Shown: positions 1 through 7,499 of the stretch, piece by piece
How the letters are laid out: each line of letters starts with the position of its first letter
Position numbering within the stretch: position 1 is the first letter of the stretch
Assembly: GCA_015068025.1 (NCBI GenBank)
Contig: SVLH01000005.1
Location: 1-64,000 of the forward strand
Length of the DNA: 64,000 nt
Direction: 5' to 3'
Source: Oscillospiraceae bacterium
GTDB lineage: Bacteria; Bacillota; Clostridia; Oscillospirales; Oscillospiraceae
Notes under the pieces: generated by a model
Databases searched by the model: none
Told to the model about the DNA's origin: nothing
Seen by the model: only the letters and a program-made list of their open reading frames with translations
Made by a program: the position numbers and the translations under genes

Positions 1-81
1 GTCGGCGGCAGCCTCCATCTTGAACTTGTCCATAGCGGCACGGGCCTCGGGAACGTTGATCTTGTTGCTCTTGTTAGACAT
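1..81 (-). CDS. Alpha/beta-type small acid-soluble spore protein (SASP), 5' part only
   Basis: Only the first 27 codons lie in the window; the gene runs off the left edge on the minus strand. The visible peptide starts MSNKSNKINVPEARAAMDKF and continues to an Ala-rich EAAAD. The VPEAR...AMDKFKMEAA pattern is the hallmark of the N-terminal half of alpha/beta-type SASPs, which coat and protect DNA in the dormant spore. The start is supported by an AAGGAGAA ribosome site 7 bases upstream (near 89-96). SASP genes are normally read by the forespore sigma factor G; I could not find a convincing sigma-G promoter in the upstream 100 bases. The gene is the clearest sign here that the organism forms endospores. 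Confidence 0.8.
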   Translation of the reverse strand, partial: MSNKSNKINVPEARAAMDKFKMEAAAD

Positions 82-224
82 AATGCTTTCTCCTTTTCGA
101 TTCAATCATACGTTTGGGTCGATCGGGTATCGCAGGCATAGGATGTGTCGAAAAGAAAAGAATATGCTGTAATTCTACAGGAAAAATTTGAAGGCGGAAA
201 GATGCGGAATCCTGCGACTTTTTC

Positions 225-253
225 TGGACATTTCGCAAAAAAACGAGTATGAT
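225..253 (+). promoter_or_regulatory. Probable sigma-A promoter of glmM
   Basis: A TGGACA box (225-230) and a perfect TATGAT box (248-253) are separated by 17 bases and lie about 95 bases before the glmM start. The rest of 82-348 holds the divergent SASP leader and no other gene. Confidence 0.6.
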
Positions 254-348
254 AACAAAGGAAATTCTGTATAGGAATCGCGGATCATCCGGCGGCGTAT
301 ACTGTCAGATGAGCCTGCCAATGCTTTGAAACAGAACGGAGTGACGAT

Positions 349-1713
349 ATGGGAAAGTATTTTGGAACCGATGGCTTTCGCGGCAAGGCTGGCGAGGGCC
401 TGACCGCAGCCCACGCCTATGAGATCGGCCGGTTCCTGGGCTGGTATTACGGCCGCACGGAGCGGGCAAAGATCGTTGTGGGCAAGGACACCCGCCGTTC
501 CAGCTATATGCTGGAATATGCCATCAGTGCCGGTATGGCTGCCTCCGGTGCGGAGGTGTATCTGCTGCATGTGACCACCACGCCGTCCGTGTCCTATGTG
601 ACCCGGACGGAGGGCTTTGACTGCGGCGTGATGATCTCTGCCTCTCACAATCCCTTCTACGATAACGGCATCAAGCTGATGAACCGGGAAGGCGAGAAGA
701 TGGATGAGGGAACGATCTCTCTGGTGGAGGACTATCTGGACGGCAAGCTGGAGCTGGACGGTCACCCCTGGAAAGAGCTTCCTCTGGCCACGGAGGATGG
801 CGTCGGTGCCATCGTGGACCACAGCGCAGGCCGCAACCGCTATATCGGCTACCTCATTTCTCTGGCTGTCTACTCCTTCAAGGGCAAGAAGGTGGCGCTG
901 GACTGCGCCAACGGCAGCGCGTGGAGCATTGCTCCCAGCGTGTTCAAGGCGCTGGGCGCCGACACCTATGTGATCAACGAGCGTCCCGACGGCGTGAATA
1001 TCAACACCAATGCAGGTTCCACCCACATTGAGGGTCTGCAGAAGTATGTGAAGGAAAACGGCATGGACGTGGGCTTCGCTTTTGACGGCGACGCAGACCG
1101 CTGCCTTGCTGTGGATGAAAACGGCGAAGTGGTGGACGGCGACAAGATCATGTATATCTACGGCCGCTATATGAAAGAGCGCGGCAAGCTGGTGAACAAC
1201 ACCGTGGTCACCACCGTCATGAGCAACTTCGGCCTGTATAAGGCGCTGGACGATGCCGGCATCGGCTACGCCAAGACGAAGGTGGGCGACAAGTACGTCT
1301 ACGAGCACATGGTGCAGCACGGCGACCGCATCGGCGGTGAGCAGTCCGGCCACATCATCTTCTCCAAGTATGCCCGCACCGGCGACGGTATTCTCACCGC
1401 CCTGAAGGTCATGGAGGTCATGCTGGCCAAGAAGATGTCCTTGAGCCGTCTGGCAGAGCCTGTGGTCATCTATCCCCAGGTGCTGATCAATGTCCGCGTG
1501 AAGGATAAGAAAGAGGCACAGGCCGATCCCGATGTGATGGCGGCCGTGCAGGCCGTGGCCGACGAGCTGGGCAATACCGGCCGTATCCTGGTTCGCGAAT
1601 CCGGCACGGAGCCTGTGGTTCGCGTAATGGTGGAGGCCGAGAGCGAGGATCGCTGCCGCAGCCTTGCCGAGCGGGTGGTGGATGTCATTCGCCAGAAGGG
1701 CCACACGGTCTGA
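349..1713 (+). CDS. glmM: Phosphoglucosamine mutase GlmM
   Basis: This 454-residue protein converts glucosamine-6-phosphate to glucosamine-1-phosphate, the step before UDP-GlcNAc synthesis for peptidoglycan. It opens with the GlmM signature GKYFGTDGFRG. The phosphoserine loop SASHNP places the catalytic serine at residue 99. The magnesium loop DGDADR is at 246-251 and the phosphate-binding loop RESGTEP at 416-422, so all four domains of the alpha-D-phosphohexomutase fold are present. The length matches the family (about 445-455). The ATG is preceded by GGAG at a normal distance. In many Firmicutes glmM sits beside cdaA-cdaR; here it stands alone between a SASP gene and a convergent regulator, with its own promoter and terminator. 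Confidence 0.93.
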   Translation: MGKYFGTDGFRGKAGEGLTAAHAYEIGRFLGWYYGRTERAKIVVGKDTRRSSYMLEYAISAGMAASGAEVYLLHVTTTPSVSYVTRTEGFDCGVMISASHNPFYDNGIKLMNREGEKMDEGTISLVEDYLDGKLELDGHPWKELPLATEDGVGAIVDHSAGRNRYIGYLISLAVYSFKGKKVALDCANGSAWSIAPSVFKALGADTYVINERPDGVNINTNAGSTHIEGLQKYVKENGMDVGFAFDGDADRCLAVDENGEVVDGDKIMYIYGRYMKERGKLVNNTVVTTVMSNFGLYKALDDAGIGYAKTKVGDKYVYEHMVQHGDRIGGEQSGHIIFSKYARTGDGILTALKVMEVMLAKKMSLSRLAEPVVIYPQVLINVRVKDKKEAQADPDVMAAVQAVADELGNTGRILVRESGTEPVVRVMVEAESEDRCRSLAERVVDVIRQKGHTV

Positions 1714-1730
1714 TTGCTGAAAAGTGCATA

Positions 1731-1767
1731 AAAAGAGGTTCCCGAATTTCGGGAACCTCTTTTTTTA
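1731..1767. terminator. Bidirectional terminator between glmM and the XRE regulator
   Basis: A long perfect stem (about 14 base pairs, AAGAGGTTCCCGAA with its complement, 1733-1761) is flanked by A's on the left and a T run on the right. It can end transcription of glmM and of the convergent minus-strand gene. Confidence 0.85.
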
Positions 1768-2220
1768 TCGCTTCAGTTCCTTGCGGACGGCCTTTGCGAT
1801 CAGCTCCTGCCCTTCGGGGGAGCGAAGGACTTCCAGTACCGTCTCCCGCACCATGGACTGGAAGGAGCGGCTTTTCAGCAGCGCGCTGAAGACGGCGCCG
1901 TCCTCCTGCGCAGATCCGGAGGACTGCGCCACCACGGTTTTGACCGCGGAGCGGGGAGGAGGTGTCGGCTCGTCATCGGGGACGTTTCCGTTCAGCCAGG
2001 AATCCATGGTGGTGGGATCGTCGGTCTCGCCTTTCAGATAGGGCAAAGAGACGCCGAAATAGCTGCACAGCTTTTTCTGCTGTTCCTGTGTGGGGGTCTG
2101 GCGGCCGGTTTCAAACTTCTCGATAGACAGGCGGGGAACACCCAGCGCGGCGGCCAGATCGGGGCGGCTCACGCCTTTCTGCATCCGAAGGGTTTCGATG
2201 CGCTGTGCCATAGTGACCAT
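1765..2220 (-). CDS. XRE-family helix-turn-helix transcriptional regulator
   Basis: This 151-residue protein has an N-terminal Cro/CI-type HTH domain (about residues 5-62: MAQRIETLRMQKGVSRPDLA, then the recognition helix region LGVPRLSIEKFETGR). The next 60 residues are polar and low-complexity (Thr/Pro/Ser), and the last 30 form a charged helix ending in basic residues (AVRKELKR). A perfect AGGAGG (2226-2231) lies 5 bases before the ATG at 2220, fixing the start. It lies 45 bases behind the HAD gene and may be the last gene of a three-gene unit with it and the exonuclease. The operator and target genes cannot be told from the sequence. There is no recognisable ligand-binding domain. Confidence 0.8.
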   Translation of the reverse strand: MVTMAQRIETLRMQKGVSRPDLAAALGVPRLSIEKFETGRQTPTQEQQKKLCSYFGVSLPYLKGETDDPTTMDSWLNGNVPDDEPTPPPRSAVKTVVAQSSGSAQEDGAVFSALLKSRSFQSMVRETVLEVLRSPEGQELIAKAVRKELKR

Positions 2221-2265
2221 AAAATTCCTCCTGAAATAAAGAAAATGAATTTATGTAAAGTAGTA

Positions 2266-3105
2266 TTACTTTTCGAATGTTTCGTTCAAAAACTGATGGA
2301 TGGCCTGTGCCACGCCGTCCTCGTCGAAGCGGCCGGTCACCCGATCTGCCGCCGCAAGACAGGCGGGAGAGGCGTTTGCCACCGCAATGCCGCAGCCTGC
2401 GAAAGTGAGCATGTCAACATCGTTGTCTGCATCGCCGAAGGCTGCGATCTGTGTGGGAGAAATGCCAAGCAGGTCGGCAACGAATCGCAGACCGGAGTGT
2501 TTTCCTGCGTCCCGGTGGGAAATTTCCACCAGTTGAGGGACGGAGGAGGTGACATAGAGATCGGGAACGGATGCCGACAACAAAGCGGACAGGCGCTCTT
2601 TCTCTGCCGCGCTTCGCACCACCAGATCCAGACTGTCCAGTTCGTTGCTGTGGGCGCGGATGAACGCCCGGATGTCCGGCACGGGGCGGCGGGTACGCTG
2701 GACATAGCCCACAGAGGTGGGCGGTGTGCCGTATAACACCGGGTCGGCCACATAGTCGGCGTCGCCGTAGGCGATGCCGCCCACAAAGGCCTCGTAGGTG
2801 AGGGGCTCGTCCGCCGTCAGGCGAAGGATCTCCTGTGCTGCGCCGGCAGGCAGGGTGAAGCCGTGAAGCCGTTTCCCGGTGGGCAGATGATAGACTGCGG
2901 CGCCGTTGGAGGTGATGGCATATTCAATGCCGGGGAGTGCCGTCACATCGGTAGGCAGGGAACAGAGGGGGCGTCCGCTGGCGATGACGATGTGGACTCC
3001 GCGGCGGATGGCGCGTTCCAGCGCCTGACGGTTTCCAGCAGAAAGGCGTCCGTCCGCACCCAATGTGGTGCGGTCCAGATCCAAAGCAATGCATCGGATG
3101 TTCAA
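2266..3105 (-). CDS. Cof-type HAD-IIB family sugar-phosphate phosphatase
   Basis: This 279-residue protein belongs to the haloacid dehalogenase superfamily, Cof/YwpJ group, cytosolic enzymes that dephosphorylate sugar phosphates, nucleotides or flavin precursors. Motif I is DLDRTT with Asp9 and Asp11; the residue after the second Asp is Arg rather than the usual Gly. Motif II is VIASGR near residue 40. Motif IV is FGDADNDVDML near residue 225. The C2-type cap domain lies between motifs II and III. It starts with TTG at 3105, behind a strong GGAGGTG site, and overlaps the stop codon of the upstream exonuclease by four bases, so the two are probably translationally coupled. The substrate cannot be deduced. 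Confidence 0.85.
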   Translation of the reverse strand: MNIRCIALDLDRTTLGADGRLSAGNRQALERAIRRGVHIVIASGRPLCSLPTDVTALPGIEYAITSNGAAVYHLPTGKRLHGFTLPAGAAQEILRLTADEPLTYEAFVGGIAYGDADYVADPVLYGTPPTSVGYVQRTRRPVPDIRAFIRAHSNELDSLDLVVRSAAEKERLSALLSASVPDLYVTSSVPQLVEISHRDAGKHSGLRFVADLLGISPTQIAAFGDADNDVDMLTFAGCGIAVANASPACLAAADRVTGRFDEDGVAQAIHQFLNETFEK

Positions 3106-4061
3106 GAACCCACCTCCGACGAACGCTCTTTGGCGGGGGAACGGCGATGGTTGCGGTAATGGGGCGGCTTTTTGCGGTTGTTCGGCTTGCAGGGGATGGC
3201 GCCTGTGCGGATGGCGGCGTCAAATTTCTGCAGCAGGGCAGGGGTAACTTCCGGAATTTCCACCTGCCCCAGCAAGTGGTTGTTTTCCGTTTCCTGCAGA
3301 GTCAGTCGGCAGACGAAGCTTCCGTGTTTCTTGCAGCGGAAATCCGCATAATAGCAATCTTCGCCCTCATACCAGCGGCGCACCCAGGATCCCTCGCCGC
3401 ACAGGGGACAGAGATGTCTGCGGCAGCCTCGGCTGTTGAGTGCCGATTGCACCGAGAGCAGTCCGCCTACGCAGCGATTGGGCTGGGGAGGGAAGGTCGT
3501 GCGGTTGTTCAGGCGGCGGATCTCCTTGGGCAGCGCCAGAAAGTCCAGAATATCCTGATTGATCCAGGCTGTCAGAAGCGCCGTATAAACGGCGTCGTTC
3601 AGGGCATTGTGGAAGGTGAAGGTGGTGGGGATGCCGCAGTATTCCACGGCGCGGAACAGCGCCACGCCCTGATTGGTGCCCGCCTTGACGGAAAAGGCAG
3701 CCTGCAAATCGATGAGCTGCGCGGGGCGGGGACAGGGGACTTTCCAGAAATTGCAGTTCTGCTGCAAAACGGCAAAGTCATCGCCGCCCCAGTCGGCAAA
3801 CACGCGATCCTCACCGCACCATTCCGCAAAGGCGGCCATAGCGGTGGGGAAGTCGTAGGGGGAATCCAATGCAGAATGCAGCTCCGGCAGCGCCTTTGCG
3901 GTGCGGTTGAGTTTTCTGTGGACACAGGGGTGGACAAATACGCAGAAGGTATCCCGGATCCGGCCGCCCAGTCCGTCCAGTCGGACGGCGCCGATCTGCA
4001 GGATCTCCTCCAGCGGCGTTTTGTCATATCCGCTGTTCCATTCCAGATCCAAAATGATCAT
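3102..4061 (-). CDS. DEDDh-family 3'-5' exonuclease with C-terminal zinc-ribbon-like region
   Basis: This 319-residue protein has an RNase T/DnaQ-type exonuclease fold in the first 190 residues. ExoI is ILDLEWN (Asp and Glu) followed by EILQIGAVRLDG; ExoII is ADWGGDDFAVLQQN; the DEDDh signature ExoIII is HNALNDA. This resembles the KapD/Eri-1-like branch of single-strand exonucleases. Residues about 213-250 hold a CxxC...C-x2-H pattern (LCPLCGEGSWV, then FRCKKHGSF) that looks like a zinc ribbon, and the C-terminal tail is basic, so nucleic-acid binding is likely. The ATG at 4061 has only a weak ribosome site. The stop overlaps the start of the HAD gene. Whether RNA or DNA is the target is unknown. 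Confidence 0.82.
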   Translation of the reverse strand: MIILDLEWNSGYDKTPLEEILQIGAVRLDGLGGRIRDTFCVFVHPCVHRKLNRTAKALPELHSALDSPYDFPTAMAAFAEWCGEDRVFADWGGDDFAVLQQNCNFWKVPCPRPAQLIDLQAAFSVKAGTNQGVALFRAVEYCGIPTTFTFHNALNDAVYTALLTAWINQDILDFLALPKEIRRLNNRTTFPPQPNRCVGGLLSVQSALNSRGCRRHLCPLCGEGSWVRRWYEGEDCYYADFRCKKHGSFVCRLTLQETENNHLLGQVEIPEVTPALLQKFDAAIRTGAIPCKPNNRKKPPHYRNHRRSPAKERSSEVGS

Positions 4062-4166
4062 TTGTTTCTACCAAATCTCTTTCCTGCAACGTTCGTTCTG
4101 CCGCACGGGGGAAAGGTGCAGCAAAGCGAAGCCTTGAATTTTTACGTTGAAACCATCATACCACGG

Positions 4167-4194
4167 TTGAAAGATGGGTGCAATGTGATATAAT
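4167..4194 (+). promoter_or_regulatory. Sigma-A promoter with extended -10 for the M18 aminopeptidase
   Basis: TTGAAA (4167-4172) and TATAAT (4189-4194) are 16 bases apart, and a TG dinucleotide one base before the -10 makes it an extended -10 promoter. The aminopeptidase ATG follows 33 bases downstream. Confidence 0.75.
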
Positions 4195-4227
4195 CGATCC
4201 AGCCTTTAAATTTAAGGAGGAGCTGTC

Positions 4228-5532
4228 ATGAGCGCTGCGTACAGTCAGGAACTGCGTGCCTTTTTGGACGCCACCCCCACGTCCTACCATACCACGGCAA
4301 ATTTGAAGAAGGAACTGCTGGAGGCGGGGTATACCCAGCTTTTGGAGTCCGGCTCGTGGGAACTGCATGAAGGCGGCAAATATTTTGTGGTGCGTGGTGA
4401 GTCCAGCGTGATCGCATTTCGCATCCCCCGCAAGGATTTCCGCGGCTTCATGATTAGTGCCTCCCATAGCGATTCCCCCACCTTCAAAGTACGGGAGGCG
4501 GCGGAGGTATCCTCTGCGGGAGGCTGCGTGCGTCTTTCGGTTGAGCCTTATGGCGGAATGATCCTGCGCTCCTGGATGGATCGCCCCCTGTCTGTTGCAG
4601 GGCGGGTCATGGTGCGGCAGGGCGATGGCGTGGTGTCCAGACTGGTGAAGGTCGACCGCGATCTGTTGGTGATCCCCAGCGTAGCGCCGCACATGGATCG
4701 GGAGATCAACAAGGGCTCCGTCCTGAAAGCCAATGTGGATCTGCTTCCGCTCTTTTCCCAGGGAAAGGACGCCGATGGATTCCGTGCCATTGTGGCGGAG
4801 AGCATGGGCGTCCGTACAGAGGACATCGTGGCCACGGATCTGTTTCTCTATGCCAGAACGCCGGCTGCCGAGTTTGGTGCGGAGGGGGAGTTTCTTGCCG
4901 CACAGGGATTGGATGACCGGGAATGTGTGTTCTGCTGTATGCAGGGTTTCCTGCAGGCGGAGGAGAGCGAGAGTGCTCCCGTTCTGGCGGTATTCAACAA
5001 CGAGGAAGTAGGCAGCGGAACACGGCAGGGGGCGGACTCCACCTTTATGACGGATGTGCTGCGGCGGATCAACAGCGCACTGGGCCGAAGCGAAGAGGAA
5101 TATCTCATGGCGGTGGCCAACAGTTTTATGGTGTCTGCCGACAATGCGCATGCCATCCATCCTGCCCACCCGGAGTATGCCGACAGCAACGAATTTCCCG
5201 TGCTGAACGGCGGTGTGGTCATCAAATACAATGCCGCCCAGCACTATATGACCGATGCCGCTTCTGCGGCTGTGTTCCGGCAGGTGTGCCATCGGGCGGG
5301 CGTCCCCGTCCAGCGTTACAGCAATCGGGCGGATATGCCCGGCGGCTCTACCCTGGGCAACATCGCTGCGGCGCATCTCTCCATCCCCGGTGTGGACATC
5401 GGCCTGCCCCAGCTTGCCATGCATGCTGCCTTTGAGGTGGCGGGGTCAAAGGATGCGGAGTATCTGGTGCGTGCCATGAAGGCGTACTATGCAAGCAGCT
5501 TCCGCTGTGACGGAGAGACCATCAGGATCTGA
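4228..5532 (+). CDS. apeB: M18 family aspartyl-type aminopeptidase
   Basis: This 434-residue cytosolic zinc peptidase removes N-terminal acidic and other residues from peptides. The two-metal site is visible: His80 in SASHSDSP, the bridging Asp in the GLDDR segment (229-230), the Glu pair in FNNEEVGSGTRQGADS (259-260), an Asp in SADNAHAIHP, and the late His399 in AMHAAFE. The length (about 430) is normal for bacterial M18. The start ATG follows an AAGGAGG site 7 bases away. The gene is monocistronic, between its own extended -10 promoter and a hairpin terminator. The symbol apeB is by family; substrate preference is not shown by the sequence. Confidence 0.9.
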   Translation: MSAAYSQELRAFLDATPTSYHTTANLKKELLEAGYTQLLESGSWELHEGGKYFVVRGESSVIAFRIPRKDFRGFMISASHSDSPTFKVREAAEVSSAGGCVRLSVEPYGGMILRSWMDRPLSVAGRVMVRQGDGVVSRLVKVDRDLLVIPSVAPHMDREINKGSVLKANVDLLPLFSQGKDADGFRAIVAESMGVRTEDIVATDLFLYARTPAAEFGAEGEFLAAQGLDDRECVFCCMQGFLQAEESESAPVLAVFNNEEVGSGTRQGADSTFMTDVLRRINSALGRSEEEYLMAVANSFMVSADNAHAIHPAHPEYADSNEFPVLNGGVVIKYNAAQHYMTDAASAAVFRQVCHRAGVPVQRYSNRADMPGGSTLGNIAAAHLSIPGVDIGLPQLAMHAAFEVAGSKDAEYLVRAMKAYYASSFRCDGETIRI

Positions 5533-5535
5533 ACG

Positions 5536-5564
5536 AAAGCCGGCGGATTTTCGCCGGCTTTTGT
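5536..5564 (+). terminator. Terminator of the M18 aminopeptidase gene
   Basis: Stem AAGCCGGCGA (imperfectly) paired with TCGCCGGCTT, followed by a short T run, directly after the stop codon. Confidence 0.75.
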
Positions 5565-5673
5565 GATTGTTTTGTAATCCTTTCCCGGATGTTTTGTGAT
5601 AAAATAAAGCATCCGCTGCATGGCGGATGCGCTTTGGACTGATGCAAAGTTGGAGAAAGGATGGTGACCGAGG

Positions 5674-6144
5674 ATGAAGCTTTTGTTTAAACAGCGCTTT
5701 TTCTCCTGGTTTGACAGCTATGATATTTATGACGAGGCCGGAAACACCGTATACACGGTGGAGGGAAAACTGGCCTGGGGACACTGCCTGCATATTCTGG
5801 ATGCCTCCGGCAGGCATGTAGGCACGGTGCGGGAACGGGTGCTTACCTTTCTGCCGAAGTTTGAGATGTACATCGGAGAGCAGTATGTGGGCTGTATTCA
5901 GAAAGCATTTACGTTTTTCGCGCCTCGCTTTGACATCGACTGCAACGGCTGGCAGGTGGACGGCAGCTTTATGGAGTGGGACTATACGGTGACGGAACCC
6001 TGCGGTGCGCCGGTGGCTCGGATCACCAAGGAACTGTTCAACTGGACGGATACCTATGTCATTGATGTGGCTGATCCCATGTATGCCCTTCAGGTACTGA
6101 TGCTGGTGCTGGCCATTGATGCGGAAAAATGTTCGAGAAATTAA
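5674..6144 (+). CDS. LURP-one-related (tubby-like fold) protein
   Basis: This 156-residue protein matches the pattern of the LURP-one-related/YxjI family. It begins with a basic KLLFKQRFFSW, then alternates beta strands with turns such as YDIYDEAGNTVYTVEG and HILDASGRHVGTVRE. It ends in a hydrophobic C-terminal helix (ADPMYALQVLMLVLAIDAEK) of the kind that plugs the barrel in tubby and phospholipid-scramblase folds. Its biochemical role in bacteria is not established. The ATG has AGGATGG/GAGG nearby rather than an ideal ribosome site. The leader (5565-5673) has a small hairpin (5609-5630) with no T run after it. The gene is followed by a strong terminator. Confidence 0.75.
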   Translation: MKLLFKQRFFSWFDSYDIYDEAGNTVYTVEGKLAWGHCLHILDASGRHVGTVRERVLTFLPKFEMYIGEQYVGCIQKAFTFFAPRFDIDCNGWQVDGSFMEWDYTVTEPCGAPVARITKELFNWTDTYVIDVADPMYALQVLMLVLAIDAEKCSRN

Positions 6145-6148
6145 AAGG

Positions 6149-6186
6149 AAAGACCCGTGCCGCGGCAGGCACGGGTCCTTTTTTGC
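6149..6186. terminator. Bidirectional terminator between the LURP-one gene and trmD
   Basis: GACCCGTGCC pairs with GGCACGGGTC (6152-6177) with A's before and a T6 run after. It can serve both the plus-strand gene and the convergent trmD. Confidence 0.85.
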
Positions 6187-6212
6187 GTTGTGCTGGAGAG
6201 CGGAGGAAAGGA

Positions 6213-6980
6213 TCAGCCTTCGGCGTTTTCTGCCGTCAGCTCGTCCTTTGCCTGCTGAAGGATCTTTTTCTCCGCCTTGGTTTTCAGCTGACTTTCGTCA
6301 AACTGCGCGAACAGATCAGGGCGGCGGCGCATGGTGCGCTTGTAACTCTCCTTCTTTCGCCATGCGGCAACCTTGCCATGGTCACCGGAGAGCAGGATCT
6401 CCGGCACGGCCCGGTCGTGCCAGACGGCAGGGCGGGAATATTGGGGATATTCCAGCAGTCCGTTCCAGTGGGATTCCTCCTCAAAGCACTCGGGGTCGGG
6501 CAGTACGCCGGGAACCATGCGGCAAACGGCGTCTGCCACTGCCATGGCGGCGATCTCACCGCCGGTGAGTACGAAGTCCCCCATGCTGATCTCCTCGTCC
6601 ACACACTCGTCGATGAAGCGCTGGTCGATGCCTTCGTAGTGACCGCACACGAGGATCAGGTGGTCATGCTGCTCCTTCAGTTCCCGTGCCACGGACTGGT
6701 TGAAGGTGCGGCCGCAGGGGGAGAGGAAGATGGTGCGGCCGGGGCCGTGGGTCTCCACCACATGGACCCAGCAGCGGTACAGTGGATCGGCCTGCATGAC
6801 CGCACCGCGGCCGCCGCCGTAGGGATAGTCATCCACCTGCATCTGCTTGTTGGTGGTGTAGTCCCGGATCTGGTGAGAGCGGATGGCGATATGCCCCCGC
6901 TCGATGGCGCGGCCGAGGATGCTTACTTTCAGTACGGCGTCCACGGATTCGGGAAACAGGGTCAGGATGTCAATGTTCAT
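6213..6980 (-). CDS. trmD: tRNA (guanine-37-N1)-methyltransferase TrmD
   Basis: This 255-residue enzyme methylates G37 of tRNAs that read codons starting with C, using S-adenosylmethionine, and prevents +1 frameshifting. The start is MNIDILTLFPE, the usual N-terminus of the family; a longer in-frame reading to 7004 adds eight residues not seen in TrmD and is rejected. Trefoil-knot motifs are present: LSPCGRTFNQ, CGHYEGIDQRFID and SMGDFVLTGGE. The C-terminal 60 residues are basic then acidic. The start lies 11 bases inside the end of rimM, with GGGAGGG upstream, so the two are coupled. rimM-trmD is the normal bacterial order; rpsP and rplS, their usual neighbours, are not here. Confidence 0.95.
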   Translation of the reverse strand: MNIDILTLFPESVDAVLKVSILGRAIERGHIAIRSHQIRDYTTNKQMQVDDYPYGGGRGAVMQADPLYRCWVHVVETHGPGRTIFLSPCGRTFNQSVARELKEQHDHLILVCGHYEGIDQRFIDECVDEEISMGDFVLTGGEIAAMAVADAVCRMVPGVLPDPECFEEESHWNGLLEYPQYSRPAVWHDRAVPEILLSGDHGKVAAWRKKESYKRTMRRRPDLFAQFDESQLKTKAEKKILQQAKDELTAENAEG

Positions 6981-7476
6981 CGCTGGCAAGTCCCTCCCAC
7001 ACATGGATCTCCATGCGGTTTTGATCCAGATCCACGGATTTGATAAAGGCGCCCTTTACCGCAGGGATCAGGTACTCTTTCTCGCCCTTGACGGTATAGA
7101 TCTTGCTGGCGGGATAGTCCTCCACACGGACGATCTTGCCCAGCAGTGCACCGGTTTCGTGGTTGTATACCTCCACGTCCAGCAGCTCATCGTCGAAGTA
7201 TTCGCCTTCCGGCAGTCTGGCGTCTGCGCGGCGGACATAGAGGGCTTTTTCTTTATAGGACAGGGCGGCATTCATGTCATCCACACCGGGGAACTTCATG
7301 AGAACAAAACTTTTGTGGACATGATTGGCAGTGGGCGTGACGCTCTGGCCGTCGATATAAAAGGTCTTGAATCGTGTCAAAAATTCGGGATCCACATTCC
7401 GGGGTTGCACCCGAACCTCGCCGCGGGTGCCGTGGGCGTTGACGATGCGGCCGATTTTGATGGTCTCCAGTTTCAT
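6970..7476 (-). CDS. rimM: Ribosome maturation factor RimM
   Basis: This 168-residue protein helps assemble the head of the 30S subunit by binding ribosomal protein S19. The N-terminal RimM domain starts with TIKIGRIVNAHGTRGEVRV, the conserved opening. The second, PRC-barrel domain follows from about residue 92 (GEYFDDELLDVEVYNHETG) and includes IYTVKGEKEYLIPAVKGAFI. Length and order match the family. The gene overlaps trmD and lies 23 bases downstream of the csaB fusion gene on the same strand, so all three may be co-transcribed from the promoter at 9772-9800. Confidence 0.95.
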   Translation of the reverse strand: MKLETIKIGRIVNAHGTRGEVRVQPRNVDPEFLTRFKTFYIDGQSVTPTANHVHKSFVLMKFPGVDDMNAALSYKEKALYVRRADARLPEGEYFDDELLDVEVYNHETGALLGKIVRVEDYPASKIYTVKGEKEYLIPAVKGAFIKSVDLDQNRMEIHVWEGLASDEH

Positions 7477-7499
7477 GGGGATGCTCCTTTTCGGTAAGA

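Noticed and set aside
82..180. Sigma-G promoter for the SASP gene
   Set aside because: I found only partial matches to the expected -35 and -10 boxes, so no promoter is called.
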